Positions 25,737 to 35,379 of a stretch of DNA of 64,000 bases are shown here, piece after piece. The position numbers were made by a program, and so were the translations under genes. The stretch comes from an uncultured Limosilactobacillus sp. Lineage in GTDB: Bacteria > Bacillota > Bacilli > Lactobacillales > Lactobacillaceae. The notes beneath the pieces are model-generated. The model was not told the origin of the DNA, searched no databases, and saw nothing but the letters and a program-made list of their open reading frames with translations. The DNA is taken from contig NZ_CAKPYE010000004.1 in NCBI RefSeq assembly GCF_934202705.1, forward strand, positions 112,172 through 176,171. The letters are read 5' to 3'. Each line of letters opens with the position of its first letter. Within the stretch, counting starts at the first letter, position 1.

Positions 25737-25765
25737 TTGACACCCCTTTCGACAACGATTAAAAT
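25737..25765 (+). promoter_or_regulatory. Promoter of rny
   Basis: TTGACA (25737-25742) and TAAAAT (25760-25765) have a 17-base spacer and leave an untranslated leader of about 75 bases. Confidence 0.8.
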
Positions 25766-25847
25766 TAAATCTGTACGTGTTTTTTACACGACAATTATAA
25801 TTTGATTAATTTAATCACAACTCAATAGTTGATTTGGAGGTGTCGTA

Positions 25848-27395
25848 ATGGGATTATTGACAGCTATCATCGCTATTGTTGCTTGTGTTTTTGGCTACTT
25901 CATTCGAAAGTTCATCGTTGAACGACAAATTGAACAAGCTAAAAATAATGCTAAGGAAATCATTTCGTCTGCAAAGAAAGAAGCGGCTACTGCAAAAAAG
26001 GAAGCAGTTCTCGAAGCAAAAGATGAAAGTCACCGTTATCGTGAAAGCGTAGAACAAGATCTACAGGAACGTCGTCAAGAGGTTCAAAAACAAGAAGAAC
26101 GCTTGATCCAACGGGAAAACACATTAGACAGAAAAGATAGCGCCTTAGAAGATCGTGAAAATGTAATTAGTTCTCGAGAGTCTAAATTAGATGTTAAACG
26201 TGAACAAATTCAAAAAGATCATGAACAAGTGGCAAGTTTAATCAAGCAACAAGCGCAGAAGTTACAAGAAGTTGCAGGATTAAGTGAGGATCAGGCTAAA
26301 AAACTCTTACTGGAAAAGTTAAAGGAAGAGCTAGCTGTAGAACGAGACCGAATGATCCGAGAAAGCGAAGAAGATGCACAATTAACGGCTGAAAAAAAGG
26401 CCAAAGATTTAATTGTAAGTGCTATTCAACGGAGTAGTGCTGACATGGTTTCAGAAGCAACAGTTTCTGTAGTTAATTTACCAAATGATGATATGAAGGG
26501 TAGAATTATTGGTCGAGAAGGCCGGAATATTCGAACCCTTGAAACATTAACTGGGATTGATTTAATTATTGATGATACACCTGAAGCTGTTGTGCTAAGT
26601 GGTTTTGATCCAGTCCGTCGAGAAATTGCTAAAATGGCTCTAGAACGATTAATCCAAGATGGACGAATTCATCCTGCACGGATTGAAGAAGCAGTTGAAA
26701 AGGCACGTAATGATATGGATGCCCAATTGCGAGAAGTGGGTGAAGAGACCATTTTTGACTTGGGGATTCATAGTATGCATCCGGATCTAATCAAGACAGT
26801 TGGACGGATGAAATATCGAACAAGTTATGGTCAGAATGTTCTTCAACACTCAATTGAGGTTGCTAAGTTGACTGAAATTATGGCAGCAGAATTAGGTGAA
26901 GATACTACTTTAGCAAAGCGAGCTGGATTATTGCATGATATTGGAAAAGCAATTGACCATGAAGTTGACGGTTCACACGTTGAGCTAGGGGTAGAACTGA
27001 CGCGTAAGTATAAGGAAAATCCTGTGGTTATTAATACGATTGCTTCCCACCATGGCGATGTCCCAGCAACATCAACAATTGCTGTTTTAGTTCAGGCAGC
27101 GGACGCAATTTCGGGTGCTCGTCCAGGAGCTCGAAGCGAATCACTGGAAGAATACATTCAGCGCTTAAAGCAGCTTGAATCAATTGCCAATCACCACAAG
27201 GGTGTTGATCATAGTTATGCCATTCAGGCTGGTCGGGAAGTTCGTGTTATTGTTAAGCCGAAGAAAGTCTCTGATAATCAAGCAGCGGCACTTTCGCACG
27301 ATATCAAACATGAAATTGAGGATCAGCTAGAGTATCCTGGTCACATTAAAGTAACGGTGATTCGGGAAGTTCGCGCTGTTGATTACGCTAAATAA
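25848..27395 (+). CDS. rny: Ribonuclease Y
   Basis: This 515-residue membrane-anchored endoribonuclease initiates mRNA decay in many Firmicutes. One N-terminal membrane helix (residues 1-22) precedes a long coiled coil (to about residue 200), a KH RNA-binding domain (GRIIGREGRNIRTLETLTG) and an HD hydrolase domain with LLHDIGKAIDHE and an ASHHGDVPA motif. Length is typical. The ATG follows GGAGGTG. It lies downstream of recA, as in many Lactobacillales, and has its own promoter. Confidence 0.97.
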   Translation: MGLLTAIIAIVACVFGYFIRKFIVERQIEQAKNNAKEIISSAKKEAATAKKEAVLEAKDESHRYRESVEQDLQERRQEVQKQEERLIQRENTLDRKDSALEDRENVISSRESKLDVKREQIQKDHEQVASLIKQQAQKLQEVAGLSEDQAKKLLLEKLKEELAVERDRMIRESEEDAQLTAEKKAKDLIVSAIQRSSADMVSEATVSVVNLPNDDMKGRIIGREGRNIRTLETLTGIDLIIDDTPEAVVLSGFDPVRREIAKMALERLIQDGRIHPARIEEAVEKARNDMDAQLREVGEETIFDLGIHSMHPDLIKTVGRMKYRTSYGQNVLQHSIEVAKLTEIMAAELGEDTTLAKRAGLLHDIGKAIDHEVDGSHVELGVELTRKYKENPVVINTIASHHGDVPATSTIAVLVQAADAISGARPGARSESLEEYIQRLKQLESIANHHKGVDHSYAIQAGREVRVIVKPKKVSDNQAAALSHDIKHEIEDQLEYPGHIKVTVIREVRAVDYAK

Positions 27396-27400
27396 AGATG

Positions 27401-27428
27401 AGGCTGGGATGTTAAACCCGGCCTTTTT
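27401..27428 (+). terminator. Terminator between rny and mutS
   Basis: AGGCTGGG pairs with CCCGGCCT around ATGTTAAA, with one G-T pair, followed by T5. Confidence 0.75.
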
Positions 27429-27478
27429 CGTTTAGAATGAATAATGATAGTTGAATTATGAAACGAGGAGTGAATAGG

Positions 27479-30103
27479 TTGGCCAAAAAGTTAACACCAA
27501 TGATGGAACAGTACCAAAAGGTTAAGGATCAATATCCGGATGCCTTTTTGTTCTATCGGTTAGGCGATTTTTATGAATTATTCAACGATGATGCCGTTAA
27601 AGGAGCACAACTGCTTGAATTAACTTTAACTAGTCGGAGCCATAGTGCCAAGAATCCAATTCCAATGTGCGGAGTTCCCCACCGCGCAGTCGAAAATTAT
27701 ATTGATATTTTAATTGATAAGGGCTATAAAGTTGCAATCTGTGAGCAAATGGAGGATCCCAAAAAGGCTAAGGGAATGGTGAAGCGTGCGGTAACTCGGC
27801 TAGTAACTCCTGGTACCCAAATGGATCTCAAGGGGGATCAAGCACAGAACAATAATTATTTAACCGCAATTTATCAGGAAGAAAATAATTATTGCTTAGC
27901 ATACGCAGATCTATCCACTGGCGAACTGAAAACCACCACTTTTCATCAGGAAACTGAGTTAATCAATGAACTGATTAATCTCCAAACACGTGAGGTTGTT
28001 CATTTAGAACCACTTTCGCAAACTATAATTAATGAATTGAACAAACGCAATATTTTAATTTCTAGTCAGCCAAAATTATCCCAAAAATCTGAAGTTAGTT
28101 ATTTAACCCAAGACCTGACTACTCAACCGCAACAGCATGTGGTCTCAATTTTGGTTTCCTACCTTTTGACTACGCAAAAGCGTTCATTGGCTCATCTGCA
28201 GATAGCCCAGTCTTATCAACCAAGTTCATTTATGAAAATTGATCATTATTCCAAAACTAATTTGGAATTGATGACGAATCTACGAAGTGGTAAACGTCAG
28301 GGGACGTTGGTTTGGTTGTTAGATGAAACCAAAACTGCAATGGGGAGTCGACTACTAAAACGGTGGCTTGACCGCCCCTTAATTGATCAGCAAAAAATTG
28401 AAGAACGTCAAGACAAGGTTCAAGTTTTGTTAGACAATTATTTTGAGCGGCAAAATCTTCAAGAAGAACTGATTAAGGTTTATGACTTGGAGCGTTTGGC
28501 GGGGCGGGTCGCCTATGGAAGCGTTAATGGACGTGATTTGATTCAGTTAAAGACCTCATTACAACAGGTTCCCAAAATTAAGTATGTTTTGGAGACCATT
28601 GACTCGCCAGTATTTGATAAATTAGTAAATCAGTTAGATCCGCTTGAAGATATTGCAGGACTAATTGACCAAGCTATTAATGATGACCCACCAATTTCTG
28701 TGACTGATGGTGGTGTAATTAAGGACCAATATAATCAGCAGCTGGATCAGTACCGTGACGCCATGAATAATGGTAAGCGGTGGATTGCAGAGTTACAGCA
28801 AAAAGAGCGTCAAGCAACAGGGATTAATAATTTAAAGATTGGTTATAATCATGTTTTTGGCTATTATATTGAAGTTACCAAGGTTAACTTAAATAAATTA
28901 CCAAAGGATCGGTATGAACGGAAGCAAACTTTAACTAATGCTGAACGATTTTCGACACCAGAATTAAAAGATAAGGAAGCATTGATTTTGGGTGCACAAG
29001 AAAAATCAACTGCATTAGAGTATGATCTATTTGTAGAAGTTCGTGAAAAAGTAAAAAAGGCCATTGATCGTCTCCAATCATTAGCAGCTGCACTTTCAAC
29101 ATTAGATGTTCTCCAAAGTTTTGCAGTAGTTTCAGAAAAATATCATTTTGTACGGCCAACTTTAAATCATGATCATCAATTGATGATTAAGAACGGTCGC
29201 CACCCAGTTGTTGAAAAATTCATGGGTCATCAAGAATATGTTCCGAATGATGTTCAAATGGGGCAAGACACCGATATTCTTTTGATTACGGGTCCTAATA
29301 TGTCGGGAAAGAGTACGTACATGCGTCAGTTAGCCTTATCTGCGGTAATGGCTCAAATGGGCTGTTTTATTCCAGCGGAAAAAGCTAACATCCCGATTTT
29401 TGACCAAATCTTTACACGAATTGGCGCTGCGGATGATCTAGTATCCGGAGAGAGCACTTTTATGGTTGAAATGATGGAAGCCAACAATGCCTTGATTCAT
29501 GCAACAAGTAATAGTTTAATCCTGTTTGATGAAATTGGTCGGGGAACTGCAACCTACGATGGCATGGCTTTGGCCCAGGCCATTATTGAATATGTACACA
29601 ATAATGTTCATGCGAAGACGCTGTTTTCAACGCACTATCATGAATTGACCGGTTTAGACCAGCAGTTGGATAAACTTAAAAATGTGCATGTGGGGGCAAC
29701 TGAAGAAAATGGTGAATTAATTTTCCTGCATAAAGTAACGGCGGGTCCTGCTGACAAATCATATGGTATCCATGTCGCTAAATTGGCTGGTATGCCTGAA
29801 TCATTGCTTAGTCGGGCCAATCAAATCCTTACATCGTTAGAAACTGAACACGAAAATGACCATGTTGAAGGGGACAACGAGCCAACTCCGAAGTCGATTA
29901 ATACAGTGAGCGAGGATACCACTAGCCATCAGTATTCTGAGGATCCAAATGGTCAATTAGAACTTTTCTCCCCAGCACCACAGAAAACTAAATTGAGGAG
30001 AAATGAAGAACTTTTAAAACAAATTCAAAACTTGAATTTAATGGGTATGACCCCAATGGAAGTAATGAATAAAGTTTACCAATGGCAACAAAAGTTAAAG
30101 TAA
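27479..30103 (+). CDS. mutS: DNA mismatch repair protein MutS
   Basis: This 874-residue mismatch sensor starts at TTG 27479 (AACGAGGAG 8 bases upstream), giving MAKKLTPMMEQYQKVK. The mismatch-binding phenylalanine motif FYELF lies in FLFYRLGDFYELFNDDA. The ATPase domain has GPNMSGKSTYMRQ and LFDEIGRGTATYDG. Near the C-terminus GQLELFSP fits the beta-clamp-binding consensus QxxLF. A tail of about 50 residues after it is typical. It is followed 12 bases later by mutL, so the two form an operon. Confidence 0.97.
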   Translation: MAKKLTPMMEQYQKVKDQYPDAFLFYRLGDFYELFNDDAVKGAQLLELTLTSRSHSAKNPIPMCGVPHRAVENYIDILIDKGYKVAICEQMEDPKKAKGMVKRAVTRLVTPGTQMDLKGDQAQNNNYLTAIYQEENNYCLAYADLSTGELKTTTFHQETELINELINLQTREVVHLEPLSQTIINELNKRNILISSQPKLSQKSEVSYLTQDLTTQPQQHVVSILVSYLLTTQKRSLAHLQIAQSYQPSSFMKIDHYSKTNLELMTNLRSGKRQGTLVWLLDETKTAMGSRLLKRWLDRPLIDQQKIEERQDKVQVLLDNYFERQNLQEELIKVYDLERLAGRVAYGSVNGRDLIQLKTSLQQVPKIKYVLETIDSPVFDKLVNQLDPLEDIAGLIDQAINDDPPISVTDGGVIKDQYNQQLDQYRDAMNNGKRWIAELQQKERQATGINNLKIGYNHVFGYYIEVTKVNLNKLPKDRYERKQTLTNAERFSTPELKDKEALILGAQEKSTALEYDLFVEVREKVKKAIDRLQSLAAALSTLDVLQSFAVVSEKYHFVRPTLNHDHQLMIKNGRHPVVEKFMGHQEYVPNDVQMGQDTDILLITGPNMSGKSTYMRQLALSAVMAQMGCFIPAEKANIPIFDQIFTRIGAADDLVSGESTFMVEMMEANNALIHATSNSLILFDEIGRGTATYDGMALAQAIIEYVHNNVHAKTLFSTHYHELTGLDQQLDKLKNVHVGATEENGELIFLHKVTAGPADKSYGIHVAKLAGMPESLLSRANQILTSLETEHENDHVEGDNEPTPKSINTVSEDTTSHQYSEDPNGQLELFSPAPQKTKLRRNEELLKQIQNLNLMGMTPMEVMNKVYQWQQKLK

Positions 30104-30115
30104 AGGTGATGTGAA

Positions 30116-32104
30116 TTGGGAAAAATTCATGAACTAAATAGTGTCCTTGCTGATCAAATTGCGGCAGGCGAAGTGATTGAGCGACCAGCCTCTATTATTA
30201 AAGAGCTTGTGGAAAACTCTTTGGACGCCCACAGTAAACGGATTGATATTGTTGTGACCAAGGCGGGTCTAGGTGAATTACGAGTAATTGATGATGGTGA
30301 GGGAATTGCGACTGAAGATGTCAAAGAGGCTTTTCAACGGCACGCTACTAGTAAGATTAGTACTCGGCAAGATTTGTTTCGGGTCCAAACTATGGGGTTT
30401 CGTGGTGAAGCGTTACCGAGTATTGCTTCAGTTGCGGATGTTGTGATGACGACTGCCACAGGTGGAGTAGCTGGAACGATGATCCACCTTCATGGCGGTA
30501 AGATTGAATCATTTCAACCGGCATCAGCACGGCGGGGAACGGACGTTAAAGTCAGTGAGCTGTTTTTTAATACTCCTGCCAGATTAAAGTACCTTAAATC
30601 ACCACATACAGAACTAAGCCGGATGGTCGACATCATCAATCGGCTAGCGTTAGCTAATCCAAACGTGGCAATTTCATTTACTCACGATGGTCGTGAAATG
30701 TTTCGCTCTGCTGGCAATGGAAATGTGCAGCAAGTGGTTGCGGCAATTTATGGAGTTAAAGTGGGACGCAAAATGTTACCAATTCATGGTAAGGATCAGG
30801 ATTTTGTGGTTGATGGGTTAATTTCCCTCCCTGAACTAACCCGTGCAAGTCGTCAGTATATGACGATCACAATCAATCATCGTTATGTTCGTAACTATCA
30901 AATATCCAAGGCAATTATCGACGGCTATGGATCTAAATTAATGGTTGGTCGATATCCAGTGGTAATGATGAATATTGATCTTGACCCATTATTAGTGGAT
31001 GTGAATGTTCACCCAGCCAAACGAGAAGTCCGGTTAAGTAAGGAACCACAATTAGCAACTTTAATTAGCGAAACTATCAGACAGCGGATTGCTCAACAGA
31101 ATTTAATTCCTGATGTTGGTGAACGAGCTGGAGAGCTACTCATGGATGATTCCCCATCAACGGTTCAAGAACAGGCTAATTCTTATGTACAAAACAACCA
31201 GCTCAGGAATTCAGATGCTAAGCAGTCCCAGTCGACAAAGTTAACCAATCCTGCCCAAGCAGATAGTACAGATAGTGTGGTTAAAGCCCCAATTGTGATC
31301 CATAGTCGACAAGAATTAAATCAACCAGAATTAAAAGAGTTTGATCGTAAGTATCAAAATGAGGTGGCAACACCGTTTATGGATGACTTAATTGATAGTG
31401 GCGAGCAGACAAATCGGCAACAGCAAACGGCAGAAGTTAGTTTACCGATTGATGATCAAGGAAGTAGTGAGCAACAACGGTTTCCAGATCTTCAATATAT
31501 TGGTCAGCTTCAGGGGACATTTTTATTAGCTCAGGCCTCGGATGGTCTGTATATTGTTGATCAGCATGCTGCTCAAGAGCGGGTTAATTATGAACATTAT
31601 CGGCAAGCAATTGGTGAAGTTTCGAATGACCAGCAAAATTTTTTACAACCGTTAGTGCTCAACTACTCGGTGTCAGATGCTTTAAAGCTTAATGAACATT
31701 TGTCAACACTGCAGCAAGTTGGGATTCACTTGGAACAGTTTGGTCAAAATAGTTTTATTCTTTCTAGTCATCCAACCTGGTTTATTGATGGTCAAGAAGA
31801 GTCAACTGCTCGTGAAATGATTGATTGGGTAATTCAAAATGGTAGTTTAACGGTTGCTGAATTTCGTGCAAAAACTGCAATTATGATGAGCTGTAAACGA
31901 GCAATCAAGGCCAATCATTATCTTAATGATCTTCAAGCAAAAGCGTTGCTTAATACTTTGCCCCACTGTGAAAATCCATTTAACTGTCCACATGGACGAC
32001 CGGTGTTGATTCATTTTACGGACACTGATTTGGAAAAACTTTTTAAACGAATCCAGGAAAGTCACCAACCGTTTGCCAATGAATTTGACGATCATGAATA
32101 TTAG
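30116..32104 (+). CDS. mutL: DNA mismatch repair endonuclease MutL
   Basis: This 662-residue protein has a GHKL ATPase domain at the N-terminus (IAAGEVIERPASIIKELVEN, DDGEGI, GFRGEALPSIASV), a variable Gln/Ser-rich linker (about residues 335-455) and a C-terminal dimerisation/nuclease domain. The metal-binding endonuclease motif DQHAAQERVNYE fits DQHAx2Ex4E, and the accessory SCKRAIKANHYL and CPHGRPV motifs are present, so this is the nicking type found in bacteria without MutH. The start is TTG at 30116 behind AAAGGTGATG. Confidence 0.97.
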   Translation: MGKIHELNSVLADQIAAGEVIERPASIIKELVENSLDAHSKRIDIVVTKAGLGELRVIDDGEGIATEDVKEAFQRHATSKISTRQDLFRVQTMGFRGEALPSIASVADVVMTTATGGVAGTMIHLHGGKIESFQPASARRGTDVKVSELFFNTPARLKYLKSPHTELSRMVDIINRLALANPNVAISFTHDGREMFRSAGNGNVQQVVAAIYGVKVGRKMLPIHGKDQDFVVDGLISLPELTRASRQYMTITINHRYVRNYQISKAIIDGYGSKLMVGRYPVVMMNIDLDPLLVDVNVHPAKREVRLSKEPQLATLISETIRQRIAQQNLIPDVGERAGELLMDDSPSTVQEQANSYVQNNQLRNSDAKQSQSTKLTNPAQADSTDSVVKAPIVIHSRQELNQPELKEFDRKYQNEVATPFMDDLIDSGEQTNRQQQTAEVSLPIDDQGSSEQQRFPDLQYIGQLQGTFLLAQASDGLYIVDQHAAQERVNYEHYRQAIGEVSNDQQNFLQPLVLNYSVSDALKLNEHLSTLQQVGIHLEQFGQNSFILSSHPTWFIDGQEESTAREMIDWVIQNGSLTVAEFRAKTAIMMSCKRAIKANHYLNDLQAKALLNTLPHCENPFNCPHGRPVLIHFTDTDLEKLFKRIQESHQPFANEFDDHEY

Positions 32105-32118
32105 AAACGAGGACAAGA

Positions 32119-32721
32119 ATGTACGAATATCTACTTGGAGAGATTACTGAAGTGCACCCTGAATACCTAGTGATAGAGGTTAATGGGGTCGGTTTTCGGG
32201 TTCAAGTTGCGAACCCATATAGTTATCCCTTAAATGAGCAGGCTACGAAAATTTACGTATATCAAGCCGTTCGTGATGATGCTATTAGCCTTTTTGGTTT
32301 TCATAGCGCTGACGAAAAACAATTATTTACTAAATTATTAGCGGTTTCCGGAATCGGGCCAAAGAGCGCTTTAGCGATCTTAGCTAATCCTGATCATGAA
32401 GGCTTAGTCGAAGCAATCGCTAATAATAATGTTTCTTACATTACAAAGTTTCCAGGAATTGGTAAGAAAACTGCGTCACGAATTATTGTTGAACTTCAAG
32501 ATAAGGTGGATTCTTTGCTACCAACTTTGGATTTACAGCCAAAAATGGTTGATTCATCAACGAATTTACAAGATAATGCAGAACTAGCAGACGCAGTTGC
32601 GGCATTAAAGGCATTGGGTTATTCAACAAAGGATGTTAAGAAAGCTGCGACAACATTAAAGAAAGAAAGTGGGCTGTCCACGGACCAATACTTGCGAAAA
32701 GGCTTAACTTTATTAAGTTAA
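32119..32721 (+). CDS. ruvA: Holliday junction branch migration protein RuvA
   Basis: This 200-residue protein forms the tetrameric platform that binds four-way junctions and loads RuvB. An N-terminal OB-fold (MYEYLLGEITEVHPEYLVIEV), tandem helix-hairpin-helix motifs (LLAVSGIGPKSALAIL and ITKFPGIGKKTASRIIVEL), a flexible linker and a C-terminal RuvB-binding three-helix domain are visible. It follows mutL by 14 bases. The mutL-ruvA-ruvB linkage is characteristic of Lactobacillales. Confidence 0.97.
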   Translation: MYEYLLGEITEVHPEYLVIEVNGVGFRVQVANPYSYPLNEQATKIYVYQAVRDDAISLFGFHSADEKQLFTKLLAVSGIGPKSALAILANPDHEGLVEAIANNNVSYITKFPGIGKKTASRIIVELQDKVDSLLPTLDLQPKMVDSSTNLQDNAELADAVAALKALGYSTKDVKKAATTLKKESGLSTDQYLRKGLTLLS

Positions 32722-32739
32722 TGGAAGGGGGCTGGACTA

Positions 32740-33750
32740 GTGAGCGATGAAGAAAATATTATGTCGAATCATGCGGTAGATCAAAATGAAAGCACGATTG
32801 AAAAAAGTTTGCGGCCACAAACACTTGACGATTATATTGGTCAACGGAAGACCAAAAAAGAATTACGTGTGTACATTGAAGCTGCTAAATCGCGATCTGA
32901 AGCCTTGGATCATGTTTTGTTATATGGACCACCTGGCCTAGGAAAGACGACGTTAGCAATGGTGATTGCGCACGAAATGGGTGTTCAAATTAAAACCACT
33001 AGTGGTCCGGCAATTGAGAAACCTGGTGATTTGGTTGCCCTATTAAATGAGTTACAACCAGGAGATGTGCTTTTTATTGATGAAATTCATCGGTTGCCGA
33101 AGGTTGTTGAAGAAATGCTGTACTCGGCAATGGAAGATTTTTACATTGATATTGTTGTTGGCGAAGGGCCAACTGCTCATCCGGTTCATTTCCCGTTACC
33201 CCCGTTTACTTTAATTGGGGCGACCACTCGTGCTGGTGCTCTATCAGGACCACTTCGTGATCGTTTTGGAATCGTTGCCCACATGGCTTATTATGACTCA
33301 GCTGAATTGGAACAAATTATTCTACGCAGTGCAGGAATTTTTCAGATAGCTATTGAGCAGGAGGGGGCTCATGAGTTAGCACTCCGTTCGCGTGGCACTC
33401 CACGAATTGCCAATCGTTTATTGAAACGAGTACGAGATTTTGCTCAGGTAGCTCAGAAACCAGCGATTGATCATGAAATTGTGGTTAAAGCTTTACAATT
33501 ATTGCAAGTTGACAACAAAGGGTTGGATGAGGTTGACCGGAAAATGTTGTTAACGATGATTAATTTATATCATGGCGGACCAGTGGGAGTGAAAACAATT
33601 GCAGCTAATATTGGTGAAGAAGTTGATACAATTGAGGAAATGTATGAACCATACTTGTTACAAATCGGTTTTCTTTCCCGAACATCACGTGGTCGAATGG
33701 TTACTCCTGCGGCATATGAGCATCTAGGACTGAACTACGAAGTTCACTAA
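32740..33750 (+). CDS. ruvB: Holliday junction branch migration ATPase RuvB
   Basis: This 336-residue AAA+ hexameric motor drives branch migration with RuvA. Motifs are Walker A LLYGPPGLGKTTLAM, Walker B VLFIDEIHRLP, sensor IGATTRAGALSGPLRDRFG, and the C-terminal winged helix (GPVGVKTIAANIGEEVDTIE, then GFLSRTSRGRMVTPAAYEHL). The start is GTG at 32740 behind AAGGGGGC. No ruvC is expected in this group; RuvX and RecU-type enzymes resolve junctions. It is followed by the TGT-like gene rather than queA. Confidence 0.97.
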   Translation: MSDEENIMSNHAVDQNESTIEKSLRPQTLDDYIGQRKTKKELRVYIEAAKSRSEALDHVLLYGPPGLGKTTLAMVIAHEMGVQIKTTSGPAIEKPGDLVALLNELQPGDVLFIDEIHRLPKVVEEMLYSAMEDFYIDIVVGEGPTAHPVHFPLPPFTLIGATTRAGALSGPLRDRFGIVAHMAYYDSAELEQIILRSAGIFQIAIEQEGAHELALRSRGTPRIANRLLKRVRDFAQVAQKPAIDHEIVVKALQLLQVDNKGLDEVDRKMLLTMINLYHGGPVGVKTIAANIGEEVDTIEEMYEPYLLQIGFLSRTSRGRMVTPAAYEHLGLNYEVH

Positions 33751-33762
33751 TTGAGGAAAAAC

Positions 33763-34839
33763 ATGGAAAATCAATTTAAAATTGAACCACAATCTTTGGT
33801 GATGAAGAGCCTTCGTCGTGGGAAGCTGACTACCGCGCACGGCGTGATTCAAACACCGGCAGTGATTCCCTTTGCTAAACGGGGGATGGTTAGTCCATTA
33901 ACGATGGCAGAATTGATGAAAGTTGGTTGCCAAGGATTAGCGGTATCGGCGTTACCATTGATGGTGCACCCGGGTGAAAATGTGATTAAGATGCTGGGCT
34001 CTTTTCATAATTTTCTCCAGTGGGAGCGACCGCTGCTATCAACGATTGCTGATTTTGACGAAATGAAAAAGGTAAAGAAAAACGCTGGTGAACTGGGAAT
34101 TCGTTATGAGGAACCATACACTCGTGCTCATTTGCGATTAACAGCTGAACAAGCCATGACAATTCAGACGAATGGCCAAGCAGATGTTCAACTGCCAATG
34201 TATCAAACGCCATCGTATTATGCGCCAGTTGATGATTTAAAAATGGCTCTAGACCTTAATCTGCAATGGCAAAAGCAGGCAAATAGTGAATGGGGAATAG
34301 TTGTTGGAGCTGGGCTAAAGAGCCTTCGACAAGACTGTATCAAACTGCTGGATCATAAAAATGGTTATTTAATTGCGAATTTACCGAATGACCGTGATGA
34401 ATGGCGGCGGATTGTAAAAGAAGTTTGTTCATTATTACCACCACAGAGCCTGCGCATGCTAATTGCGGTTGATTATTGGCAAATTCAGGAAGCGTTAAGT
34501 TTAGGAATTGATATTGTAATTTCTGCTGCTCCTATTGAAGATGCTCATCGTGGGGAAGTCTATTCTGCGACCGGCCTCGATAAAATTAGTTATGAGCAAT
34601 TTCGCTCTTCTTCAAAAAAAATGACGACGGGAGTGGGGCAACGCGTGACCTATGCTTACTTGCATTATCTTCATCTTCAACATAATCCGCTTGGTGATCA
34701 CTACCTTGGATTGAATAATTGGTGGTGGATTAATCAATTGACGGGCGAACTGCGCCGAGCCATTCAAAATGAACAGCCACAAACTATTGAAAAACTTTTT
34801 CAGCTGGCGTTAACTAATGACAAACCAGTGAGAAGATAG
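33763..34839 (+). CDS. Catalytically degenerate tRNA-guanine transglycosylase homologue
   Basis: This 358-residue protein aligns along its length with bacterial Tgt (for example GKLTTAHGVIQTPAVIPF against GKVHTPHGSFETPVFMPV, and HPGENVIKMLGSFHNFLQWERPLL against RPGHDIVKEAGGLHKFMNWDRAIL). However, every functional motif is lost. The base-binding DSGGFQ is replaced by STIADF (residues 93-98). The nucleophile segment FDCVLPTR is replaced by ISAAPIEDAHR (253-263), with Ser at the nucleophile position. The zinc CxCxxC motif is absent. It sits between ruvB and yajC, the normal tgt locus, with no queA. It is an intact reading frame with a good ribosome-binding site (GAGG, ATG 33763). Its role is unknown; it may be an RNA-binding or scaffold protein. 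Confidence 0.82.
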   Translation: MENQFKIEPQSLVMKSLRRGKLTTAHGVIQTPAVIPFAKRGMVSPLTMAELMKVGCQGLAVSALPLMVHPGENVIKMLGSFHNFLQWERPLLSTIADFDEMKKVKKNAGELGIRYEEPYTRAHLRLTAEQAMTIQTNGQADVQLPMYQTPSYYAPVDDLKMALDLNLQWQKQANSEWGIVVGAGLKSLRQDCIKLLDHKNGYLIANLPNDRDEWRRIVKEVCSLLPPQSLRMLIAVDYWQIQEALSLGIDIVISAAPIEDAHRGEVYSATGLDKISYEQFRSSSKKMTTGVGQRVTYAYLHYLHLQHNPLGDHYLGLNNWWWINQLTGELRRAIQNEQPQTIEKLFQLALTNDKPVRR

Positions 34840-34903
34840 TGGTAATTAACTAGAATTTTTGGTATTCTTAAAGATGAATTATTTTTAGAAGGGATGAATA
34901 ATA

Positions 34904-35311
34904 TTGGGTAGTCAAGGAATGTCAAGCATCATTTTGATCGTGTTGATGGTGGTTTTCATGTATTTCTTCATGATCCGTCCTCAGCAAAAGCAACGAAAAG
35001 AACATCAAGCGATGATGAGTAAGTTGCGTCCAGGTGATCATGTTGTAACCATTAGCCGTCTTCATGGTGTGGTTAGTGAGGTTAACGAAAAAGAACAAAC
35101 GGTGACGCTTGACTGTGAAGGTATTTATTTGACATTTGATCTGGTTGCGGTTCAACGGGTATTGTCTGCAAAACCGGCAGCTAAGAATGTTGAAGATAAG
35201 CCAGCAGAAAAGGCACAAATGAAGGCTCCGGAAAAAGAAGCTGCTCCTAAGGACAATGCGGCAGATGATGCCGAAGATTCTGCTGAAGCTGATCAAGATT
35301 CAGCTAAATAG
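34904..35311 (+). CDS. yajC: Preprotein translocase subunit YajC
   Basis: This 135-residue protein has one N-terminal membrane helix (SIILIVLMVVFMYFFMIRPQQ) followed by the conserved cytoplasmic YajC domain (RKEHQAMMSKLRPGDHVVTISRLHGVVSEV) and an unusually long acidic/Ala/Lys-rich tail of about 45 residues. YajC associates with SecDF and YidC in protein export, and its precise role is not settled. The start is TTG at 34904 with GAAGGGATG upstream. It is the last gene of the ruvAB-tgt-like-yajC cluster and has its own terminator. Confidence 0.92.
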   Translation: MGSQGMSSIILIVLMVVFMYFFMIRPQQKQRKEHQAMMSKLRPGDHVVTISRLHGVVSEVNEKEQTVTLDCEGIYLTFDLVAVQRVLSAKPAAKNVEDKPAEKAQMKAPEKEAAPKDNAADDAEDSAEADQDSAK

Positions 35312-35315
35312 TAAG

Positions 35316-35343
35316 AAAAGTTGGGAGCAATCCCAGCTTTTTT
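35316..35343 (+). terminator. Terminator after yajC
   Basis: AAAAGTTGGGA pairs with TCCCAGCTTTT around GCAA. Confidence 0.88.
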
Positions 35344-35379
35344 ATTTAATGTCAGATTTTATCAGTAAGGAGAAAAAAC

